NCBI GenBank assembly: GCA_963920525.1 | Contig: OY986437.1 | Location: 56,926,830 to 56,990,829 of the forward strand | DNA length: 64,000 nucleotides | DNA from: Dichetophora obliterata | Taxonomy: Eukaryota; Arthropoda; Insecta; Diptera; Sciomyzidae | Direction of reading: 5' to 3' | Shown: positions 35,634 through 46,679 of the stretch, in pieces | Position numbering within the stretch: position 1 is the first letter of the stretch | Layout of the letters: the number at the start of each line of letters is the position of its first letter | The notes under the pieces: generated by a model | Database searches by the model: none | What the model was told of the DNA's origin: nothing | What the model saw: only the letters and a program-made list of their open reading frames with translations | Translations under genes and position numbers: made by a program

Positions 35634-36287
35634 TTAAAGTAATACACCTCAACGGTAAGAACATATGTTCAAACTAAGCACTACTATCTATCTCATTCGC
35701 ACACATGTACCCATATGGCTGAATACAAAACATATGATATTATATTATATTTTTTACTCCTACAAAAATATGTTAACATGTGATTATGTTTAAGTTTTCT
35801 ATTAATATAAGTCTACTCACTCACACATATTAAACTATTAATACTAAATTACAAATATGTATTACGATATTTTACTATTACTTTTACACTAATTAAAGAA
35901 CATATGATTCTATTTACATTCTAAACGACACAAACAATTGTTAACTAGTTTTAAGACAAAATACCGTTATGCTTACTATAAAAGGATAAACATATTTGAA
36001 AATAAATCTATTTAGTTTTGAGCTCTAACAGCTGCCAACTATTTTCATTTTAATAAGTCTTGAGCTTCAATAGCTGCCGACTTAAACCCTCTTAGCTTCT
36101 GCACTTTTTTTAGTGAACGGCATTAAAAGGATATTTAAAATAGCACCAGTGGCGAACTTCGCCGGCAACCAATAGGCAGGTCCTACAACTTATTTTTATA
36201 GAACGCGAGTCCTTTTTTTATTATTTTAAAAATAAAAAGGCGCGTACATGGCGATCCTGCGATATCGCCAAAAATATTATTACAGTC

Positions 36288-36720
36288 ACTTAACCAAAAC
36301 GGTAAAATCTGTTTAAAATCCACAAAAATTAATTTAATGACTTCAAATTTTGCACAGTATCTTTAATACTTAATGTAAGCTTTGAGTAAGAAGTTTGCAC
36401 AAATCTGATGAAAATCACGCCTACCTCCCACACAAAGTGACTTAACCAAAAACGGTAAAACTCTTTAAAATCCACAAAAACTAATTTAATGACTTCAAAT
36501 TTTGCACAGCGTCTTTAATATTTCTTATGAATTTTGAGTATGAAATTTGTAAAAATGGGATGAAAACCACGCTTCCTTCTCATACTAAGTTCACCAAAAT
36601 CGTAAAATCTCTATCAATTCCACAAAAATTAATCTAATTACTTCGAATGTTGCACAAAACCTTTAACATTTAATATAAACTTTAGGTAAAAAATTTGGAA
36701 AAATCGTCGTCCGTGGGGGT
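36288..36720 (+). repeat. Three tandem units of about 150 bp
   Basis: Each unit has CACTTAACCAAAA(C)GGTAAAA or CACCAAAATCGTAAAA, then TCCACAAAAATTAATTTAAT, GACTTCAAATTTTGCACA and ATGAAAATCACGCCTACCTC-like sequence. The last block also occurs at about 32788, before the piggyBac insertion. Arrays like this near one end are usual in Helitron-related non-autonomous elements of flies. Confidence 0.75.
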
Positions 36721-36770
36721 ATTTAAACTTCGGCCCAGGCGAAGAGAATTCCTTACTTATTTTATTAGTA

Positions 36771-38020
36771 AAAACATCCTCAGACATGAAACAATTAAGA
36801 CATCTCAAAAATCTGACTGATATTAAAATCTAATTATAGAAATTGATTTAACACATTACAATTATAATGTTGGTATGGTTTTCATTTTCAGGAGGATTTG
36901 ACTGCCTACCAGTGTCGTCATAGAAAGAGATTTAGTTCTGTGTAAGATGGCTTGATCAACTTTTTATTTCAAGTACCTAATGGTAGTCTTTGAGACAATT
37001 ATTATTTTACAGTATCAAAAATTAATTTATTCTAAGCGAAATTTTTATTCCTGGAATCATTGAGTGTTGTAATCTACATTAAAATTAAAATAAGTTAATT
37101 TTATGGGTACGATAAATTTATTTTCCCCTAAATTTCTTTTAATGAATTTGATTGCATGTGAAAGTTCACTCTGGCGTATGAGTGTCTTTTCTTATCAACA
37201 ACGCCATCAAAATGGCAATACCTCTAAAACTTTTGTAGCTCGTAAAGTGTTTTGAATTGACCTTTAAATTTTTCGATTGAGTTTAAATTTTTTTAAATAA
37301 AGTTTTCAGTATTTGTTTTAATTAATCAAATAAAAAAACACTCTAGAGCTTGAGAATTTTCCGATTTTTCGTTTTCCAGCTACAAAATGGTTTTTATAAA
37401 ATGATTAATTTGCTCTTATTCTTTGGAGACTAACAGCATTATTCTGTTTCACGAACAAGCACACCATCGATGAGAAAGACTCGAGAAGCAATACTTTCTT
37501 CCATACAGAATGGTATTGCTTCTTTTACAGATGCAGATACATTCTACTTATTCTACATATACATATTATTTTAAAAATGAATGTGAATTAAAAATTTTGT
37601 TTTTAAAGCAATTTTGCATTGATTGAATGCACTCTTATTTCGTTATTCACTGATTCACTTTTTTGAGGATAAAATAAAATTGATCAAATATTTTACAGCT
37701 CTGGTAAATGTAACAAATGTATTCGTACAATATACATTTGTTTTTGTATGAATGCGAATAAAATTTTTGTAATATGTACCAAACTAGTAATAGCAGTGAT
37801 TAGTAATATTTCCACACAAAATTTTTTGAGTGGAAGAATCCCTATTAAAAAGTGCCTGTAAAACAAAGGTAAATGAAATGGTATCGTAACTTATCACTGC
37901 GACGGATACACATGCTATTTAAAAATGCATGCATAGTTTGCCTCAGCTTTATTTATAAATATACTTTAAAAAAGTATTTTTGAGTTATCTTCAAAATAGA
38001 TTTACCTTTGAAAGTATCGT
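36771..38020. other. Non-coding AT-rich stretch
   Basis: No gene or bounded element recognised. Confidence 0.35.
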
Positions 38021-38268
38021 CATATAAAATCAAAAAAGCCGTAAGTTACAATTAATTCAAAGTCGACTTTATGATTGGTTATTGATGCACTTTATCAAAA
38101 TACATGTTCCTGCTTAATTGGACACTCCTACAAACAAAAACGACGTTTTTAGTAAAATATTTCTAAAATCCCTAAGTTTGAGGCCAACGTACAATTACAA
38201 TTTAGACAGTTTTTTCACTCTCCCGTAAAATTTTTTAACTGTAGCTTACGGATTTTTGATTTAATATG
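38021..38268. mobile_element. MITE with GCCGTAAGTTAC subterminal repeats, copy 1
   Basis: CATATAAAATCAAAAAAGCC-GTAAGTTAC at the left is mirrored by GTAGCTTACG-GATTTTTGATTTAATATG at the right. The internal words TGATGCAC-TTATCAAAATACATGTT and CACTCCTACAA are shared with 61344-61500, so the two are copies of one family. Non-coding. Confidence 0.65.
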
Positions 38269-38299
38269 AAGATATTTAAAAAAATTCACTGCCTAGGGG

Positions 38300-38661
38300 G
38301 GCAAGATCTCCCCTGTACCCCTGTGGACGCCCATGGCTATGGACACATCCAAGAGCTTCTAATGCACCACAGTATTTGGTGTGGATTTTGGGTTGGCTGT
38401 GTCATCGAGCCATTCTTCTTCGAAAATGAAGCTGGAACCGATGTTACTGCAAATGGTGCCTGGTATTACGACATGCTAACAAACTTATTTAGGCCTGCGA
38501 TTGTTGATATGAATCTTGATGACATGTGTTTTCAACAGGACAGTGCCACTTACCACACAGCCAACGTTACAATGCAGTTTTTGCAAACGAAATTCGAAGG
38601 GAAGATTATCTCGCGCCCAGGTGATGTCAATTGGCCACCGAAACCACGCGATTTGACTTAA
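38300..38661 (+). pseudogene. Tc1/mariner-superfamily transposase fragment
   Basis: Within the open frame, from IWCGFWVGCVIEPFFFENEA to CFQQDSATYHTAN and DVNWPPKPRDLT, the sequence follows insect IS630/Tc1-mariner transposases with a QQDxAxxHTA second-aspartate motif and an NWPPRSCDLTPLDFFLW third motif. The third motif stops just before the final aspartate, and sequence after 38661 no longer matches. The first 25 codons (38266-38340) are not transposase: they contain GTGGACGCCCATG, the tip of another element fused upstream. A truncated, inactive fragment. Confidence 0.8.
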
Positions 38662-38669
38662 CTAAACTC

Positions 38670-40500
38670 TTTCCTTTGGAGGTTTTTTCAAGGGAAAAAT
38701 CATTGCCAATATTCATCGAACAATCTTGGAGCTAATACATAAAATCGAACTGGCTTTTGCAGTAATTGATCCTGAATTAAACGTCTGCAGCGAACCATCC
38801 GTTCTACTTGTACAAACAGATCTAACAAGTAAAAACCTGATAATATTGGTACAAATACAACAAGAACTAGAACAGAACATATGCTTATATGCTTTGGAAT
38901 AAGCAGAGTGCTTATCATCTCTTTCTCTGGCTCTCATTGTAGTGTAAGCTTTTTTTCTCTTTATCTGTTCCACTAAGTGGAGTATCTGTTTTAACCCTTT
39001 TTTAAATGAATATATCCATTCAATATGGATATTCCAGATCGTTCTCTTTGTATTGATGTTGTGTTTTTCTATTTCTATTTTACTAAAAGAAAGTAATGGT
39101 GAGTGACTTTCTGTGAATGGACGTTTTTCTTATTTTTGGCAAATTTAAATTATAAAAAGTACTCAAATGCATTGTACTTATATAAACTGTTTCTTTTTTT
39201 GTTGTTTATTTTGCTCTTTATTCTTTATGCTTGCTAAGTCACATACTCCAGGTGTTCCAAATTAAAATAACAGTATTATCGATATATCTGTTTGTTCTGT
39301 ATGTGCTCAAACTAGTATTTCTGATACTTGGTAATTTCACTCTCTCATACATATTCCATTGTTATCTAAAAGAGAAATATTCCATGCATACTCAATGCTT
39401 TGAGAGTGAAACAGATACAAGCAGATATAAGAAAAAATAAACACACAATTGGTGTACTTGGATAGTTCTTTGCAGAGCTTTATCCTGAATTATGAAAACT
39501 GAAAATTTGCCTTTTTTATACTCTTTCATACTATTTCATATGACATATCCTTTTTTTTTTTGCAAAAACTACTTCAGTTTTACACAAAATTTGTTCTATT
39601 TTTCTTAAAAAAAATGCAATAGTACCCTTTTGATTTTTGTGGCGAATTGAATTTTTTTAACAAATTTATAATTTAAAAAAAAAAGCATACAGCTTATCGT
39701 ACGATCTGCCAAATAATGAAAGCCCTATAGTATGAAGACAATTTTATTTCTTATATGCCTTCTCCACTGACAAAGCATACGATTTTTTTTTGCATTTGAA
39801 ATGTTTCTATTTCTATAAGAGAAGTAGATAAAAATTTTGTTTTTAATTTTCGAAGACTGCTCCACAAACCTCTTGTGTTTTATTTTTGTTTCAAGCGCTT
39901 AACCATAGATGTTTGAACCATTATTAGCCTTTAAATAAGTACATTTCTTTTACCAGTATCCATTTTAAGTTCTGTGTGTGAATTTTCTCTGATAGAAAGT
40001 CTTATAGTACCTATCAGATGATTTGCGAACTCTGACGAAAAAAGCATACGAAAGGTTATATGATTTTTCTGATAGTCTGAAGCTGTTCTTAACCTTCAAG
40101 AATAATATGGAATTTTTATTATTTCTACGTACTATCTAGTAACACAGGGTAAATCAGCTAGTATTATATATATTCATTTGTGATTAACTACTTTAATTGT
40201 AGTTTTAAAGCAGCTGTTGTTACAGATTAAGTTTTCTTACCAATTTTTTAATAGAAAACTTACTTTCAGAAATAGCTAGCCTATTTCTAAAACAAGCTTC
40301 TATAATTTGCTTTACGATATTAATAACTTTATCGAATGATTACCATAGAAAAAAACGCATGAAGACTTAGTTTGATTGATTATTATGAAAACTTAAACAT
40401 TCATTACGTTAGTAATTGATTATTTTTTCTTTATTTTATTTTCTTACCACTTGGTTATCAGCATCATCATCGTAAAGCATCCATTACAAGAAATCTCATG
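38670..40500. other. Non-coding stretch
   Basis: No gene supported. The two minus-strand frames at 38700-38973 overlap the decayed transposase tail. The remainder is AT-rich, with recurring AAAGCATACGA-like words near 39700, 39780 and 40050. Confidence 0.3.
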
Positions 40501-40506
40501 CATTGA

Positions 40507-40788
40507 CTTACCACATCCGACACCACATCCATCACCACATCCGACACCACATCCTGCACCACATCCTATTTAACAAAACACACAGCTGCGCCAGCAGCTT
40601 TCCTTTCGTACATCCATGAACTTCGTGAGCTACCACATAATCACGGCTACGTAAGCGCATCCATCGACAGTCATCCAGCTGACGCTGCATCCGCATATAC
40701 AGCACTCTACCAGCTGATAAATTCCTTCACTTGTGGTCTGTGGGATGTGCTGTTTTATTTTTGTTTTTTGCCACATTCACGCAACTAA
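40507..40788 (+). other. Unexplained 93-codon open frame without ATG, with 12-bp repeats
   Basis: The frame opens after TGA at 40504-40506. It runs through four or five copies of the dodecamer CACATCCGACAC (Thr-Thr-Ser-rich) and continues without stop through a GC-richer, non-repetitive part reading AFLSYIHELRELPHNHGYVS, SASIDSHPADAASAYTALYQ and on to a stop at 40786-40788. No ATG, splice site or family signature is evident. It could be a decayed exon or element fragment, or chance. Confidence 0.25.
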
Positions 40789-41029
40789 TAATCAAGTTTT
40801 GAACATCTTCCAACAGAGGAAATTCATATCATCCTTGGGTTTGTTCATTTTTCTTAAGGACGCAGCAGTCAAAATTTTCGCATGTGGCTAGTTCCACAGC
40901 TGAAAAGATAAAATCAACGCTTGCTGCTCAGCTGTTACTCAACTTTAAGGCACATCATGAGAGTAAGATAAGCACATCAAGCATCTATGTTTTTACATGG
41001 TTCTGTGTAAGTAAAGGGTGCGGAAGTGT

Positions 41030-41066
41030 GAGTGGGAGTGTGTGTATGTGTGTGTGTGTGTGCCTG
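41030..41066 (+). repeat. (TG)n microsatellite
   Basis: GTGTGTATG followed by an uninterrupted GT run. The end of the 66-codon frame 40884-41084 (VSGSVCMCVCVCLCC) is translated from it. Confidence 0.85.
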
Positions 41067-41099
41067 TGTTGTTTGCGCATATAGTACGTGAAACGCTTA

Positions 41100-42540
41100 G
41101 AGAAACATTTTACGAAAATAAAAAAATTATAAAAATTTATAACTTTTTTGGTTAACACTCGCTTGGCAAGACGACAGTCAAAAAATAACTAACGCTGGAT
41201 TTGTTGGTAACAATTTCAGAAATATTTATCCGTCCAGTGTCTATGGTTCCTCAAAGTGGATATAATAGTTTTCTTCGACATACAATTTATTAAACTACAC
41301 TGCACAAAAAATGTTCTTATCATTTCGAGGAGCTTCAGTCACTTGAATTATTTCAATAATTGTATTTTTTTGTGTGTTTCATAAATTTCCATTATAAAAT
41401 TAATCTTAATTCTTATATGTGTACTTAGAAATAAATTCTAAACTTTTGTATAATATAACTAGCAAAAACCTGCGATAAAAATGTTAAATATCATGAAAAA
41501 TTTTAAATTTTTTTAAATTAAAGTATTTTGTTGTATCTTCAAGTGCAAAGTATAAAAATAATTGTGTTTGTTTAATAATGCAAATATGTTATAAATATTA
41601 AAAAATTATTGTATATAATTTGAATTAACTTCCTTAAACAGCTATTGTTATGCTGACATAAAGTTGCTTTTCTTTTTCTGTATTTTGATTTTTTAATAAG
41701 TCCTACATAATAGGATAAAAAATTGGGTAGAAAATTTTTTAAATTTGTAATTCAAAAATTGATTTTTTTAACTTAGATGTTAAATATGAATATATTCTTC
41801 TTAAGTTTTGAAAATTTTCATTATTTTGACATCAAACTTTTGGCTATATCTCGAAATGTATAGATTTTCTCAGTTTTTATGAAAAGTAGTTTATTAATAA
41901 AAATAACGGTAAACGAAAGATTTTTCGAAAATATTTTGAACATATATTTAGTATATTAGAAAACAATCCCCGTTATTATGTCATTAAAATTATTTCGATA
42001 TTTTGATATTACAGATTTTCTCAATATAACACATTTTTTTAGCCTTAGAATGAGAAAAACCCGATTGAAAGTTAAATTTTTGAATTTGCAAGCAAACATC
42101 TCCTTCATTTTCAAATCGATGTTCATCAAATTTCCTTTGTCTGAAGGGTCAATTAAGTGAATTTGGATAAATAAGAAAAGATTTACTGTTTTATATTGTA
42201 ATGGTAATGGGGATGTGGGAACATTTTATCCCTAAAACTATCCCGTACTCGTAACAAATCGACTGCCAAAGTTTCAGCTCCATTTAGCTTAAACATAGCG
42301 AGCTTTACTCTACGCTTATCCCCTGAAAAGTGGGCGTACCTACAGTGGAACACTCTCATTTTTAGTACAGTAGCCGAGAGTAATAATATAAACTAAATTA
42401 TAAAATTTAGTTTAATACGACATAAACCATCTTCACTCCACGCTTATCCCTTGAAAAGTGGGCGTAAATAAATTGGGACACGCCCATTTTTAGTAAAGTT
42501 GCCAAAAGTGACCGTGCGAACTAAATTACCAAATTTAAGT
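41100..42540. other. AT-rich stretch ending in GTGGGCGTA modules
   Basis: No gene. At 42310-42500 two diverged copies of a unit (CTACGCTTATCCCCTGAAAAGTGGGCGTA and CCACGCTTATCCCTTGAAAA...) lie about 120 bp apart, typical internal modules of the Helitron/DINE-like repeat. Confidence 0.45.
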
Positions 42541-42622
42541 CTTATACTTCGTTAACATTGGGCCAAATGACTCATTTCAGCCCATTCAGCCAAATGAGAA
42601 ACGAAGTCTTCTCATTTCCCAT

Positions 42623-42732
42623 ACAAAGTCTCAGTTGCAATTCAACTCATTTAAAACAAATTAATGAGATTGGACATACAAAGTCTCAGTTGCAATTCAA
42701 CTTATTAAAAACAAATTAATGAGATTGGACAC
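42623..42732 (+). repeat. Tandem duplication, 2 x 55 bp
   Basis: ACAAAGTCTCAGTTGCAATT opens two adjacent 55-bp units (42623-42677 and 42678-42732) that differ at only a few positions. This is a recent local duplication. Confidence 0.9.
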
Positions 42733-43494
42733 TGAAGTGTTTCGTGATATTCCTAAGTAATTTATTTATAAAATATTAATTTTTATTTAGGTCCTGCCTA
42801 GTTGGATGCCGGCCACTGAAGTTCGCCACTGGCTCTAAATTTGTTTTTATATTTTTGGTAGCCGTTCACTATAAAGTGCCGAGGCTTTATATTTTTAAAA
42901 GTTGGCAGCTTATAAAAAGCTCAAAGAAAAAAATAAGAATTAGCTGGCAGCTTTGGAGCTCAAAAATTTATTTTCAAATATGTTCATCCTTTTATAGTAA
43001 CGGTATTTTGTCTTAAAACTAGTTAACAATTGTTTGTGTAGTTTAGAATGTAAATACAATCATATGTTCTTTAATTAGTGTAAAAGTAATAGTAGAATAT
43101 CGTAATACATATTTGTAGTTTATTATTAATAGTTTAATATGTGTGAGTGAGTAAAATAGAAAACGTAAACATAATCATATGTTAACATATTTGTGTAGGA
43201 GTAAAAAGTATAATATAATATCATATGTTTTGTATTCAGCAATATGGGTACATTTGTGCGAATGAGATAGATAGTAGTGCTTAGTATGAACATATGTTCT
43301 TATTGTTTGAATAATATCTTAGTATAAAAATGAAATGAGGTGATACATACCGTAGAGGTGTATTAATTTAACTTAGTTTAAATATTATTGTGCATGTTCT
43401 CGAAAATTCTTACAGTATAGGTTTTTATATTATTACTTATTTTAAGAAAAGCTTGTTTTATAATGAAATACATTAATGTAAATTAAATAGTTAA

Positions 43495-44858
43495 ATAGTT
43501 AAATTGCTCTGCTTGCTGGATTTCTCCAAAGCATTCGACACCGTCAGCCACTCTAATCTCTGCAAAAAACTTGCTCAAAATTTTCAATTTTCAAAATCTG
43601 CGGTCCGTTTGCTAAGGAACTATCTAGTAGGCAGGTCTCAAAGAGTGCGTGTGGGCCAACATTTTTCTATGCTAAAAAGCACTACTAGCGGAGTACCTCA
43701 AGGCTCTGTTCTTGGGCCATTACTATTTGCAATGTTCATAAATGATATTTTCAGCAAGTGCCAACACGTCACTATGCATGCATATGCAGATGATCTCCAA
43801 TTGTACTTATCCAGACCAATTGGCCTGGTTGAAGATCTATGTGCTAGAGTTAACGAGGACTTAGCTTTGGTGTCTAAATGGGCAGATGAGAATATGCTCA
43901 CGTTGAACCCCACGAAATCATTTGTTTTGCCTATATCTAAAACTCCATATTACCATGATGATTTGCCTCCAATTTTACTTAATACCGCTAAATTGAAACT
44001 TGTAAGTAAGGCCAAAAATCTTGGTTTTCAAATAAATTCATTCCTTGCCTGCGATGATCACATCAACTCATGCGTAAAAAAAGTATATTACCTTCTACGT
44101 AATCTCCGAATGACATCCGGTTTTGTGCCAGTTGAAACAAAAAGAAAACTTGTATTGCAGTTGATTATGCCGATCATAACATACTCTGAGGTCGTGTACT
44201 GCAAACTTGACTCTCGGTCCCTACATAAGCTCCTGGTAGCTTTTAATAATGCAGCTCGCTATGTATACGGTCTTAGAAAGTTTGATCATATCTCTGTCTA
44301 TTGTAAAAAATTACTTGGTCGTGACTTACCTAGTTACCTTGAAGCTAGAAATTGCATATTCCTACACCGAATTATCTATACACGTAGTCCTACATATCTT
44401 TTTGAGAAGTTGGAGTTTTGCAGGTCAAGTAGAAATATGAACCTCATTATCCCAAGATACAATTTCCTTAACTCCAGTAGATTGTTTTTCGTCAGTGTCA
44501 TTAGGTCGTGGAATTCATTATCTAATAGCATTAAAAGCGTTTCTAATAAAATTAACTTTAAGCATTTAATTTTCAAACACTTTTCTTAACTTCAAATTTC
44601 TCTCCTTACTCTTTCTTGTTCTTCTCTTATTCTCTAATTACTTTTTAAGGAATAATTATTCATTGTTTAAATTTTTGAGTTTAAATTTTAGTCTTTTTAA
44701 GTTATATTGTTATTGATAGCATTATGTAACATTAATTTGCATTTCGTGTCTTAAATGTTGTTATATCCAATGTTAATTCGGCATGCAAAAGAATATTCTT
44801 ATATGTCAACAAGTTTTTTAAATAAAAAATAAAAAAATAAAATAAAAAAAAATAAATA
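43495..44858 (+). mobile_element. 5'-truncated LINE with A-rich tail
   Basis: Spans the RT frame, a 3' UTR from 44590, and an AAATAAAAAATAAAAAAATA-type tail (44819-44858). Its limits are set by where the host repeat stops and resumes. 5' truncation with an intact 3' end is the normal product of target-primed reverse transcription. Confidence 0.85.
43501..44589 (+). pseudogene. LINE reverse transcriptase, 5'-truncated but open
   Basis: About 360 codons stay open. The frame begins inside RT motif A (LLDFSKAFDTVSH) and continues through SGVPQGSVLGPLLFAMFIND, AYADDLQLYLS (catalytic YADD intact), LNPTKSFVLPI and KAKNLGFQINS to a C terminus with FSRSWNS-like VIRSWNSLSNSIK and a stop at 44587-44589. 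There is no genuine start codon (the first codon is TTG in mid-domain). Missing are the endonuclease and RT N-terminal fingers. The pattern fits the Jockey/CR1/L2-like group. No stop or shift in the remaining ORF implies a young copy. Confidence 0.88.
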
Positions 44859-44880
44859 ATATGTATTGGTATACTACAAC

Positions 44881-45885
44881 ACGTTCATAAAACTTATTAC
44901 AAACTATTTTGAATGCATTCAATAAATAATGGATAAAAAATACCGAACACACTAAAACCAAAGGAAAACGTCAAACAACAAATAATTTTATACACGTGTA
45001 CCATCATCAATATCAACCAGTAAAAACAAAACAAAGAAGCAGTTGTCAAACGAAATAAAATACTTTCGCAAGAAACTAATGTAAGCACTTTTAATAAACT
45101 TATTCTAAATGAACCTCTAGAAATGTTAAATTAAGTTATTTTAAAAAATCATTTGGACGCACTTTTTGCACAAAACACATTTTATCACTTTGATTTTAAT
45201 AAAATTTATTATGCATACAGATATTTGATAGCGCAAAAACTTTTGTTCAAGTTATTGTGACAGATTAATAAGATGGCACAAATGATTTATTTAATACTTA
45301 TTTTTAATTACAAAAGTGTTATAAATGCAATGCATTTCCTGAAATTAGAAAAATTCAATTATGTTCTGACCAGTACACCTTTTATGACAAGAAAATACAG
45401 ATGGGATCGAGACTTTTGTTCCAAAACTGCGTATTTTATGTTTCATATTCTTCAGATTCATATAAATCAATTGGCTCATTTCAATTGGTTTGTTCTTTCT
45501 ATAACATTTATATCTTTATGAGCCAATCTGCTCAAATTTTGTTCGGTCACATAAAATACTTTTCATTTATTTTATTTTGAATATTATTATTTTTATTTGT
45601 ATTTATTTTATATTACCATAAGAACTTAGTTCTTTTTACACAGTTTACAGTTTTACAGTTTACACATTCATACAGTTTACATATTAAACTTTAAAAAATA
45701 CATATAATTTTTAAACATATTTAAGATATACCCTAATATAAAAAAGCGAAAGAGTAAGTTTGAAGCAATAACAAGGAATAGAAGTTTAGAGAAGAAGTTT
45801 TAAAGAAATCTGACATTAAGTTTTCAGTTAGTTGAAAAATATTGAACTGCAGCATGTCTAAATTTTGTTGTCTTTCAAATCTATC
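44881..45885. other. Non-coding AT-rich stretch
   Basis: Nothing supported. The 82-codon frame at 45273-45521 shows no motif. A tract of ACAGTTTACA-like words occurs at 45640-45690. Confidence 0.35.
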
Positions 45886-45889
45886 TGTT

Positions 45890-46115
45890 GTCTGTCAAAG
45901 AAATCTTTCAAAAAACAAATCTTTGCAGAATCAATGCAGGCGCTTTTTCGATCCTTTGCTTTTTGCAAAAGAAATGAAAAAAATTGCCTTATAAGGTTTG
46001 ATTAAACAGAAAGTGTTCCTATAAGCTTATCAAAGTGGATGGACTGCAGAAATCACAGAAGACTACTGAAGAGCTGATGTAGAGATAAACGAAACTGTCT
46101 GTGTGGTCTGCTTAG
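45890..46115 (-). repeat. Dispersed repeat, GACTAGACAG...TTCAGTAGTCTT family, copy 4
   Basis: The reverse complement aligns with 3480-3725 nearly end to end. Shared words are TCAGTAGTCTTCTGTG, CATCCACTTTGATAAGCTTA and GCATTGATTCTGCAAAGA. Confidence 0.75.
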
Positions 46116-46580
46116 TGAATTTTACTGTAGATAACTTGTGCCTGCAAGCTTTTGCTTCATGAATTTATTTGGCATGAAGCATAAAAATATTTATGTATAA
46201 TCCATACTCCTAGTCATTTTTAATTGGCCAACACTATCAAATTACTGTTAAAATTGCTCAAATATCGAGGTTTTGTCATACACTCGTAAATATGAAAAAA
46301 AGATGGGTGTAAAAAGGGTGTCAAGCTACACACATTTTTTGTATAAAACGACAATAAAGTTTTTCAATAACTCAATTTAAGGGCTTATGCAAGAACATGA
46401 TATAGCACAAAAAAGTTATTTTGAAATAATCAACCTTAAATTTTTGAAAAAATGTATTTTTGTGTCTTTGAATATCTCTAACCAATTAATTTAACCTGTA
46501 ATGTAAAGTTTAACTTATTGCATAGCTGGTAACACGAATAAAATGTTATATTTATTGAAATTTTTTTGTTTTTATTAACA

Positions 46581-46660
46581 TGTCGGCCTTTGTAGTCTAG
46601 TGGAGAGTGCGCTAGACTATCAACCCAGAGGTCCCTGGTTCGAATCCGGTCTCGGGCATG
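46581..46660 (+). pseudogene. tRNA-like sequence with near-perfect A and B boxes
   Basis: TAGTCTAGTGG fits the A box and GGTTCGAATCC the B box exactly, at tRNA spacing. The anticodon-arm region CTAGACTATCAACCCAG and the acceptor ends (GCCTTTG against CTCGGGC) mispair at several positions, so a functional tRNA is unlikely. No SINE body like that at 21.5 kb follows. It is either a tRNA pseudogene or the head of a different SINE. Confidence 0.5.
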
Positions 46661-46679
46661 ATTCTTTTCACTTTCTTTG

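Larger units (their letters stand above)
32530..36770 (+). repeat. Dispersed Helitron/DINE-like repeat, copy 1, split by piggyBac
   Basis: Begins with ATGGGTATATTAACTTTGTC and the GAGTCGATTTAGCCATGTCC ... CGTCTG motif common in fly repeats. The blocks 32823-32982 and 35638-36200 align, in inverse order and strand, with 42790-43480 and 44860-44880. It ends past the tandem units at 36288-36720 with AACTTCGGCCCAGGCGAAG. No Rep/helicase gene is seen; a Helitron-related non-autonomous family is inferred from this architecture. Confidence 0.6.
42790..44880 (-). repeat. Dispersed Helitron/DINE-like repeat, copy 2, split by a LINE
   Basis: Inverse copy of the repeat at 32.8-36.2 kb. Shared blocks include CCACTGAAGTTCGCCACTGG, GGTATTTTGTCTTAAAACTAG, CATATGTTAACATATTTGTG and GTGCATGTTCTCGAAAA. 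It is broken at about 43490 by a LINE and resumes after the LINE tail with AATATGTATTGGTATACTAC, which matches GTAGTATACCTATACATATT at 32824-32843. The two copies lie in opposite orientation about 8 kb apart. Confidence 0.8.

Noticed and set aside
46581..46660. Functional tRNA gene
   Set aside because: Pol III boxes are canonical, but the acceptor stem mispairs at two or three positions and the anticodon stem is broken.
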